This document shows, piece by piece, positions 11,808-15,845 of a stretch of 15,845 bases of DNA. How positions within the stretch are numbered: the stretch's first letter is position 1; each line of letters starts with the position of its first letter. Origin of the DNA: Alphaproteobacteria bacterium (GTDB taxonomy: Bacteria; Pseudomonadota; Alphaproteobacteria; Micropepsales; Micropepsaceae); NCBI GenBank assembly GCA_028869725.1, contig JAGWRJ010000545.1, forward strand, positions 1 through 15,845, read 5' to 3'. Both the position numbers and the translations under genes were made by a program. The notes under the pieces are model-generated. The model saw only the letters and a list, made by a program, of their open reading frames with translations. It was not told where the DNA came from and did not search any database.

Positions 11808-11847
11808 CCACCGACCCTCCGGAAGCTCTCGCCGCCGGAGGGGGTGG
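11808..11847 (-). promoter_or_regulatory. Long stem between rplL and rpoB: attenuator or RNase III-type processing site
   Basis: Eight perfect pairs (CCCTCCGG 11815-11822 with CCGGAGGG 11835-11842) are extended, past a two-base bulge, by five more (CCACC 11808-11812 with GGTGG 11843-11847), giving a 13-bp stem with a 12-base loop. In the minus-strand transcript a pyrimidine-rich CUUUCGCUCUUUU follows. E. coli has a partial terminator and an RNase III cleavage site in the same rplL-rpoB spacer, which lower rpoBC output relative to ribosomal proteins. This stem is well placed to do the same, but its U-run is interrupted. Confidence 0.55.
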
Positions 11848-11896
11848 GTGTTCCAAATATGTACGCGCGCGCCGTAATTCAACCGGCGACGCCTCC

Positions 11897-12274
11897 TTAC
11901 TTCAGCTCGACCTTCGCGCCAGCGTCTTCGAGCTGCTTCTTGATTTTGGCGGCCTCGTCCTTCGAGACATCGGCCTTGACGTCCTTCGGAGCCCCTTCCA
12001 CCAGGTCCTTGGCTTCCTTGAGGCCAAGCCCCGTGATAGCACGGACTTCCTTGATTACATTGATCTTTTTGTCTCCAGCGTCCACCAACACGACGGTGAA
12101 CTCGGTCTTCTCCGCGGCCGCAGGCGCAGCAGCCCCGCCAGCTGCCGGCGCCGCGACGGCAACCGGAGCAGCAGCAGACACGCCCCACTTTTCCTCGAGA
12201 AGCTTCGCCAGCTCGGCGGCTTCGAGGACCGTGAGGCCGGACAGGTCTTCAACAAGTTGCTCAATCTTCGACAT
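11897..12274 (-). CDS. rplL: 50S ribosomal protein L7/L12
   Basis: 125-aa stalk protein that recruits and stimulates the GTPases EF-Tu, EF-G, IF2 and RF3 on the ribosome. The N-terminal dimerisation domain (1-31, SKIEQLVEDLSGLTVLEAAEL), the Ala/Pro/Gly-rich hinge (about 33-54) and the C-terminal factor-binding domain (55-125) with GLGLKEAKDLVEGAP (82-96) are all present, and length is normal. AAGGAAAG lies about ten bases before ATG 12274. It sits 51 bp downstream of rplJ, whose product L10 anchors the L7/L12 dimers. Confidence 0.98.
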   Translation of the reverse strand: MSKIEQLVEDLSGLTVLEAAELAKLLEEKWGVSAAAPVAVAAPAAGGAAAPAAAEKTEFTVVLVDAGDKKINVIKEVRAITGLGLKEAKDLVEGAPKDVKADVSKDEAAKIKKQLEDAGAKVELK

Positions 12275-12325
12275 GATAACGTTCTTTCCTTAACGGGTTC
12301 GAATTTGAATGATTTGATCGTAGCC

Positions 12326-12841
12326 CTATGCGGCGGACTTCTCGGAATAGGCAGCCAGGACGCGGGCCAATTGGCCTGCGGGGGCCTGAAGGACCCCGGC
12401 AATCTTGGTCGCAGGCGCCTGGATCAGGCCCACGATCTTGCCTCTCAGTTCGTCGAGCGACGGTAGTTCCGCGAGGGCTTTCACGCCATTCGCGTCCAGT
12501 TCCATCTTTCCGACGACACCACCCAGGATAACGAGCTTGTCGTTCTCCTTGGCATACGCCACTGCCACCCGCGAAGGCGCGACCGGATCGCTCGAATACG
12601 CGATGCCCGTCGGGCCCTTGAACAGATGCGCAATTGGCTCGGCAGCCGTTCCTTGAAGAGCACGCACGACCAGACGGTTTTTGGCCACCTTGAACGATGC
12701 CCCTGCTGCCCGCATGCGGGCACGCAGATCGCTCATCTCGGCGACCGTCAGGCCGGTGTAGTGGGCGACGACCACGGAGCCGGCTTCGCTGAAAACCCCA
12801 TTAAGGCTCTCGACGACTTCGGCTTTTTTGGCTCTTTCCAC
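12326..12841 (-). CDS. rplJ: 50S ribosomal protein L10
   Basis: About 171-aa stalk-base protein that binds 23S rRNA and carries L7/L12 dimers on its C-terminal helix; in other bacteria the L10-L12 complex also represses its own leader. ERAKKAEVVESLN at the N terminus, VVAHYTGLTVAEM (about 24-36) and FKVAKNRLVVRAL (about 50-62) are typical. The gene begins with two GTG codons in tandem (12844-12842 and 12841-12839). AGGAG ends only three bases before the first but six before the second, and starting at the second gives the family's usual M-E/D-R-A beginning, so I chose 12841. A start at 12844 adds one residue. The C-terminal region after about 140 contains the repeated QAPA...GVLQAPAGQL stretch preceding the L12-binding helix. 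Confidence 0.96.
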   Translation of the reverse strand: MERAKKAEVVESLNGVFSEAGSVVVAHYTGLTVAEMSDLRARMRAAGASFKVAKNRLVVRALQGTAAEPIAHLFKGPTGIAYSSDPVAPSRVAVAYAKENDKLVILGGVVGKMELDANGVKALAELPSLDELRGKIVGLIQAPATKIAGVLQAPAGQLARVLAAYSEKSAA

Positions 12842-12897
12842 CACGCTCTCCTATCATCGGCACCCGGGACGCTCCGGCTGCCGCCCTGTTGCTCTTT

Positions 12898-12920
12898 CCT
12901 TCGCGCGCTCGGTGCGAAGG
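12898..12920 (-). promoter_or_regulatory. Hairpin in the rplJ leader
   Basis: CCTTCGC (12898-12904) pairs perfectly with GCGAAGG (12914-12920) across a nine-base loop. It lies between the putative L10-binding domain and the rplJ ribosome-binding site. In the transcript GAAAGAGC follows rather than U residues, so it is not a classical terminator; it may be part of the leader fold that exposes or hides the start region. Confidence 0.4.
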
Positions 12921-12930
12921 CCTGCCCCAG

Positions 12931-12999
12931 GGCTCGAACCCGCCTTTCCGTGGACGCTGCCACGAATGAAACGGTCCTTCACCCTGTCTATTGCGAGCC
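12931..12999 (-). promoter_or_regulatory. Putative L10 autoregulatory leader (rplJL)
   Basis: The rplA-rplJ spacer is 225-228 bp, far longer than the others in the operon. On the minus strand GGCTCG (12999-12994) pairs with CGAGCC (12936-12931) and encloses AGACAGGGTGAAGGACC and an inner hairpin CGTGG-N6-CCACG (12964-12949). A closing helix around an asymmetric inner domain upstream of rplJ is the arrangement of the L10 leaders to which the L10-L12 complex binds to repress translation. The call rests on position and pairing; I could not compare it with a covariance model. Confidence 0.5.
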
Positions 13000-13007
13000 T
13001 TCATTAA

Positions 13008-13062
13008 GCCGGCGACCCGGCACTCGCAGTCTCGGACAGGATCCGGCGATGCGTCCGCCGGA
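13008..13062 (-). promoter_or_regulatory. Two GC-rich hairpins directly after rplA
   Basis: TCCGGCG (13042-13048) pairs perfectly with CGCCGGA (13056-13062) over a seven-base loop, eight bases after the rplA stop. Next in the transcript, GCCGG-N4-CCGGC occupies 13021-13008. Neither is followed by a U-run, so they may be 3'-end stabilisers, processing sites or a leaky pause between the rplKA and rplJL parts of the operon rather than full terminators. Confidence 0.4.
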
Positions 13063-13069
13063 ATTCCAC

Positions 13070-13777
13070 TTACATTACCGGTCCATCGCTGACCGTATTC
13101 AGCGCGACGCTGAGGCCCGGCCCCATCGTCGAACTCAGCGATACCCTTTTGACATAGGTTCCCTTGGCACCGCTTGGGCGAGCCTTGATCACCCCATCAA
13201 CGAAGCTCTTGATGTTCTCCACCAGCGCCTGATCGGCGAAGCTGGCCTTGCCGACACCGGCCTGCACGATGCCAGCTTTCTCGACGCGAAATTCCACCGC
13301 GCCACCCTTGGCATCCTTGATGGCGCTGGCGACGTCCATGGTCACCGTTCCCACCTTGGGGTTTGGCATCAGCCCGCGCGGACCCAGCACCTTGCCCAGG
13401 CGGCCCACCACACCCATCATGTCTGGCGTGGCAATGCAGCGGTCGAAGTTGATCTCACCCTTCTGCACCTGTTCGGCAAGGTCATCGGCGCCGACAATGT
13501 CAGCACCTGCCTTCTTGGCCTCGTCCGCCTTCGGTCCCTTCGCGAACACGGCAACCCGAAGGCTGCGACCCGTCCCGTTCGGCAGCGATACGACGCCGCG
13601 CACCATCTGATCAGCGTGGCGTGGATCAACCCCCAGATTAACGGCGATCTCGACCGTTTCATCAAACTTCGCGCTGGACCGCGCCTTGATCATCTTCACC
13701 GCCTCGTCCAGCGGATACGATTTGATGGCATCCAGCCCATCAATGGCTTTGCGATAACGCTTGGAGTGCTTCGCCAT
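13070..13777 (-). CDS. rplA: 50S ribosomal protein L1
   Basis: 235-aa protein of the mobile L1 stalk that helps release deacylated tRNA from the E site; in E. coli it also represses the rplKA message. MAKHSKRYRKA, the MVRGVVSLPNGTG block (58-70) and the L1 signature GRLGKVLGPRGLMPNPK (125-141) identify it, and length is normal. It begins three bases after the rplK stop, with AAAGGGG in the rplK end as ribosome-binding site, so translation is probably coupled to rplK. Two hairpins follow its stop codon. Confidence 0.98.
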   Translation of the reverse strand: MAKHSKRYRKAIDGLDAIKSYPLDEAVKMIKARSSAKFDETVEIAVNLGVDPRHADQMVRGVVSLPNGTGRSLRVAVFAKGPKADEAKKAGADIVGADDLAEQVQKGEINFDRCIATPDMMGVVGRLGKVLGPRGLMPNPKVGTVTMDVASAIKDAKGGAVEFRVEKAGIVQAGVGKASFADQALVENIKSFVDGVIKARPSGAKGTYVKRVSLSSTMGPGLSVALNTVSDGPVM

Positions 13778-13780
13778 GAC

Positions 13781-14209
13781 CTACCCCTTTACCTCAATAC
13801 CCATCGAGCGCGCAGATCCTTCGATCATCAGCATCGCAGCATCGACATCGTTGGCATTAAGGTCCTTCATCTTGGCTTCTGCGATCTGGCGCACCTGGTC
13901 ACGCGTTACGCTACCCTTGAAATCGCGCCCCGGGGCCTTGGAACCGCCATCCACCTTGGCAGCCTTTTTCAGAAAATAAGACGCAGGCGGCGTCTTCATT
14001 TCGAAGGTAAAGGACTTGTCCGAAAAAACGGTGATGGTCACCGGAATCGGCATGCCTTTTTCGTGGTCCTGGGTCTTGGCATTAAACGCCTTGCAGAACT
14101 CCATGATATTCAGGCCACGCTGACCCAGCGCCGGCCCAATGGGTGGCGAGGGGTTGGCACTGCCGGCTGGAACCTGCAGCTTCACATATCCAGTAATCTT
14201 CTTCGCCAT
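13781..14209 (-). CDS. rplK: 50S ribosomal protein L11
   Basis: 142-aa protein of the GTPase-associated centre, binding 23S rRNA next to L10-L12. It contains the thiostrepton-region prolines in NPSPPIGPALGQRGLNIMEF (19-38, Pro22 and Pro26), the linker, and the C-terminal rRNA-binding domain with GGSKAPGRDFKG (88-99) and MKDLNANDVDAAM. The start MAKKITGYVKL is the family's usual one; AGGAGG lies 12 bases upstream, a slightly long spacing. It is preceded by a 72-bp spacer after nusG and overlaps nothing. Confidence 0.98.
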   Translation of the reverse strand: MAKKITGYVKLQVPAGSANPSPPIGPALGQRGLNIMEFCKAFNAKTQDHEKGMPIPVTITVFSDKSFTFEMKTPPASYFLKKAAKVDGGSKAPGRDFKGSVTRDQVRQIAEAKMKDLNANDVDAAMLMIEGSARSMGIEVKG

Positions 14210-14249
14210 TGTGCTCGACCGCCTCCTTTGCGCGGCTTGCGGTGCAACC

Positions 14250-14264
14250 GGAGCTGGCAGCTCC
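14250..14264 (-). promoter_or_regulatory. Hairpin in the nusG-rplK spacer
   Basis: GGAGCT-GGC-AGCTCC is a perfect six-base stem with a three-base loop, 41 bp before rplK. The rplK leader is where L1 binds its mRNA in E. coli. This hairpin may belong to such a site, but I do not see a convincing copy of the L1 recognition loop, so this is positional inference. Confidence 0.3.
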
Positions 14265-14281
14265 TCCCGCTAGGTGACACC

Positions 14282-14839
14282 TCAGATCTTCTCGACCTGG
14301 GTGTATTCAAGTTCGACAGGGGTTGCCCGACCGAAGATCGAAACTGCAACCTTGACCCGTGAACGGGCTTCATCCACTTCCTCGATCACGCCATTGAATG
14401 ACGTGAACGGCCCGTCAGAAACGCGAACCTGTTCACCGATCTCAAAGCTGATCGATGTCCGAGGCCGCTCCGCACCCTCGCTAACCTGATTGAGGATACG
14501 ATCGACTTCGCCCTGACGCAGAGGCATTGGCTTGTTGTTCTGCCCCAAAAAACCGGTCACTTTGGGAACGTTTTTGACCAGGTGATAGGCTTCATCGGTC
14601 AGTTTGGCGCGCAGCAGCACATAGCCAGGCAAGAACTTGCGTTCGGCGTTGACCTTATGACCACGCCGGACCTCGACCACCTCCTCGGTGGGTACCAGCA
14701 CGTCTTCGATCAGATCCGTCAAACCCTGGATTTCGGCCTGCCGCTTGATCTCCTCGGCCACCTTCTTCTCAAAATTCGAGTAGGTGTGGACGATGTACCA
14801 CTTGGCATCGGACCGGGGTAAGGCTGCAGCTTCGCTCAT
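14282..14839 (-). CDS. nusG: Transcription termination/antitermination factor NusG
   Basis: 185-aa elongation factor that binds RNA polymerase through its N-terminal NGN domain and Rho or ribosomal protein S10 through its C-terminal KOW domain. NGN features are WYIVHTYSNFEKKV (14-27), EEVVEVRRGHK and RKFLPGYVLL (67-76); the KOW region runs about 133-165 with GEQVRVSDGPFTSFNGVIEEV. The frame can be extended four codons to a TTG at 14851, but ATG 14839 has the purine-rich GAGAG upstream and is preferred. It lies 25 bp after secE, the order usual in bacteria. Confidence 0.97.
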   Translation of the reverse strand: MSEAAALPRSDAKWYIVHTYSNFEKKVAEEIKRQAEIQGLTDLIEDVLVPTEEVVEVRRGHKVNAERKFLPGYVLLRAKLTDEAYHLVKNVPKVTGFLGQNNKPMPLRQGEVDRILNQVSEGAERPRTSISFEIGEQVRVSDGPFTSFNGVIEEVDEARSRVKVAVSIFGRATPVELEYTQVEKI

Positions 14840-14864
14840 GAGATCTCTCAATCAATCCGGATCG

Positions 14865-15131
14865 TTAGCCCGCCGCGCCGATCAGAAAGCGCTCGCCCAG
14901 TGCGAGCATCCAGTCGACAGCAAAGAAAAAAACCATGGTCATTCCTACCATGACGAAAACCATGATCGTCGTCAGATAGGTTTCACGAAAGGTCGGCCAC
15001 GTCACTTTTGACGTCTCGCGACGGACTTCGCGAAAAAACTGGATCAGACTGGTACGCTTCACAGGCGCAGGTGGCGTCGTGTCCTCCGCCGCCTTCTTGT
15101 CCGCCGGCTTTTTCTTTTTTATGTCCGCCAC
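14865..15131 (-). CDS. secE: Preprotein translocase subunit SecE
   Basis: Small essential subunit of the SecYEG protein channel in the inner membrane. From GTG 15131 it is 88 aa: a Lys/Pro/Ala-rich tail (1-26), the conserved cytoplasmic amphipathic segment FFREVRRETSKVTWPTFRET (32-51) and one transmembrane helix (about 53-74). It is the single-helix form; E. coli SecE has three. The start is uncertain. The frame also contains ATG 15179, one base after the CCA end of tRNA-Trp, which would give 104 aa, but that start has only tRNA sequence upstream and a hairpin right behind it. The GTG has a weak CGGAT at workable spacing. The conserved core would not be affected by either choice. Confidence 0.9.
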   Translation of the reverse strand: MADIKKKKPADKKAAEDTTPPAPVKRTSLIQFFREVRRETSKVTWPTFRETYLTTIMVFVMVGMTMVFFFAVDWMLALGERFLIGAAG

Positions 15132-15155
15132 GTCGGTAATCCGTTCTGTTTTCGC

Positions 15156-15171
15156 CGTGACGCAGGTCACG
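15156..15171 (-). promoter_or_regulatory. Hairpin between tRNA-Trp and secE
   Basis: CGTGAC-GCAG-GTCACG is a perfect six-base stem with a four-base loop beginning nine bases after the CCA end of tRNA-Trp. If tRNA-Trp and secE are co-transcribed, tRNA 3' processing leaves this stem near the new 5' end of the secE message, where it could protect it. It has no U-run, so it is not a terminator. Confidence 0.4.
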
Positions 15172-15180
15172 CTACCCATT

Positions 15181-15256
<76 letters not shown>

Positions 15257-15271
15257 AAAGACAAACACACG

Positions 15272-15301
15272 GGCGCCGGGAGCACCCTGCCCTCCAGCGC
15301 C
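15272..15301 (-). promoter_or_regulatory. Hairpin upstream of tRNA-Trp, possible leaky terminator or processing stem
   Basis: GGCGC (15272-15276) pairs with GCGCC (15297-15301) and, after a small internal loop, GGAG (15279-15282) with CTCC (15292-15295). In the minus-strand transcript CCGUGUGUUUGUCUUU follows, U-rich but interrupted, just before tRNA-Trp. It could end read-through from tRNA-Gly or serve tRNA 5' processing. Confidence 0.35.
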
Positions 15302-15322
15302 TCGTTTTTGCTAAGGGGCAGC

Positions 15323-15351
15323 GATTTACCAGCCGCAAGGCACTGGCGCAA
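15323..15351 (-). promoter_or_regulatory. Candidate promoter for tRNA-Trp-secE-nusG-rplKAJL-rpoBC
   Basis: On the minus strand TTGCGCC (15351-15345) is followed after 14 bases by GGTAAATC (15330-15323). This fits the alphaproteobacterial housekeeping pattern TTGACGS-N10-14-GCTANAWC known from Caulobacter, with seven of eight bases matching in the -10 element. It would start a transcript about 60 bases before tRNA-Trp. It is the best candidate in the gap; transcription from further upstream is not excluded. Confidence 0.4.
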
Positions 15352-15725
15352 GGGCGAAATTGCCGGCCCGACGCCCTGGAGAGGCGTGGCGGCGACACCG
15401 GGATGGTGATCGGCTGGTCCCGGCGGGGTTTCGGGCCGAAAGCTCCGAGTTCCAGCTCCCCGTTCCGATCCCTTGCGGGCCTCAGCCGTGTGCCGCTGGC
15501 GCCGTCCAACCCGAGGACCGCACCAGGAGGGAGGTAAAGGGCCCATTTCGCTCAGCAGAGGGCCTACCCAGGCACCGTGCCTCCCGGGGGGCTGGTTCAC
15601 GGTTCCAGGGGGCTTTGCAAAGCGCCAAGTCTCGGGCCCCGCAAAGCTACCGCGAGTTGAGGATGGCCGCTGACGGCGCGGGTGCGCCCCTACCGATCTC
15701 TTACGTCCTCAGATTTTTGAGCGGA

Positions 15726-15799
15726 TGGAGCGGGTGAAGGGAATCGAACCCTCGTCATCAGCTTGGAAGGCTGTTGCTCTACCATTGAGCTACACCCGC
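15726..15799 (-). tRNA. tRNA-Gly (anticodon TCC)
   Basis: Seventy-four bases including encoded CCA. The acceptor stem GCGGGTG/CACCCGC is perfect, the D arm is GCTC-AATGGTA-GAGC, the anticodon loop CTTCCAA gives TCC (reads GGA/GGG), and the T arm is GAGGG-TTCGATT-CCCTT. The outermost anticodon-stem position is an A-A mismatch; the other four pairs are good. The discriminator is T. The 46 bases beyond it, to the window edge, hold nothing I can name. Confidence 0.97.
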
Positions 15800-15845
15800 C
15801 GCGTGCGGACGAGCGCCCGCGGTGTCACGGTCCGATACGCCGGCA

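Larger units (their letters stand above)
15257..15725. other. 469-bp gap between the two tRNA genes, no convincing gene
   Basis: GC-rich sequence between tRNA-Trp and tRNA-Gly. Open frames on both strands (for example 15247-15600 minus and 15360-15737 plus) are Pro/Arg/Gly-rich, overlap tRNA sequence and resemble no family I know. I see no trace of tuf, which often occupies the place next to tRNA-Trp. Several short inverted repeats are present: TTTCGG-G-CCGAAA (15429-15441), AGGCAC-C-GTGCCT (around 15570-15583) and GCTTTGCAAAGC (15612-15623). I looked for the signature sequences of RNase P RNA, tmRNA and 4.5S RNA and did not find them. A candidate promoter for the downstream operon is listed separately. 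The gap may hold an unrecognised small RNA or be simple spacer. Confidence 0.6.

Noticed and set aside
11713..11856. A 48-codon N-terminal extension of RpoB
   Set aside because: It is in frame, but Pro/Ala/Gly-rich and unrelated to known RpoB N termini. It crosses the rplL-rpoB hairpin, and the start at 11712 has a good ribosome-binding site and the family N terminus.
12626..14362. A 578-codon open frame on the plus strand, antisense to rplJ, rplA and rplK
   Set aside because: Its length follows from the codon bias of the genes opposite. The translation is His/Arg/Leu-rich with no domain, has no ribosome-binding site, and the minus-strand genes are unmistakable.
15257..15725. A decayed tuf gene, RNase P RNA, tmRNA or 4.5S RNA in the gap
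   Set aside because: I looked by eye for EF-Tu motifs (including GHVDHGKTTL), the GAGGAAAGTCC core of RNase P RNA, tmRNA tag and acceptor features, and the SRP RNA loop, and found none on either strand.
15360..15737. A 125-codon plus-strand frame between the tRNA genes
   Set aside because: It runs into tRNA-Gly and has low-complexity composition and no recognisable domain.

Overview
The window looks like chromosomal DNA of an alphaproteobacterium. RpoB (1360 aa) and RpoC (1400 aa) have alphaproteobacterial length and sequence character, base composition is moderately GC-rich, and tRNA-Trp sits directly upstream of secE, as is common in that class. A Rhodospirillales/Acetobacteraceae-like host is my guess, not proven. 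Almost everything from position 1155 rightwards is on the minus strand; only the first 1.2 kb is coded on the plus strand.

Left part (1-3371), accessory. A PiuC/YbiX-type Fe(II)/2-oxoglutarate dioxygenase cut by the window edge overlaps a five-repeat Sel1 protein. This pair resembles the iron-uptake neighbourhood known around piuC in pseudomonads. Converging on it from the other strand is a two-gene alkylation-repair operon: a fusion of the Ada sensor half (methyl-acceptor zinc domain plus AraC helix-turn-helix) to an AlkA-type 3-methyladenine glycosylase, joined by an ATGA overlap to an Ogt-type O6-methylguanine methyltransferase. Together these two genes rebuild the jobs of E. coli Ada, AlkA and Ogt with the domains dealt out differently. 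A 280-bp intergenic region with several inverted repeats separates them from rpoC.

Middle and right (3372-15180), core information processing. Read on the minus strand the order is secE, nusG, rplK, rplA, rplJ, rplL, rpoB, rpoC, closed by a strong intrinsic terminator. Intergenic RNA structures lie where control is expected: an L10-type leader before rplJ, a long attenuator or RNase III-like stem between rplL and rpoB, and hairpins before rplK and after rplA. The rifampicin region of RpoB is wild type.

Right edge (15181-15845). tRNA-Trp(CCA) lies immediately upstream of secE and probably shares its transcript. A 469-bp gap without a convincing gene separates it from tRNA-Gly(TCC). In many relatives tuf occupies the position next to tRNA-Trp; here it is absent, and the str operon (rpsL-rpsG-fusA-tuf) does not follow rpoC either.

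I found no mobile element, CRISPR array, prophage or clearly new multi-gene system. The points most worth a second look are the domain-shuffled alkylation-repair operon with its possible operators, the structured tuf-less gap, and the RNA elements inside the ribosomal-protein/polymerase operon.
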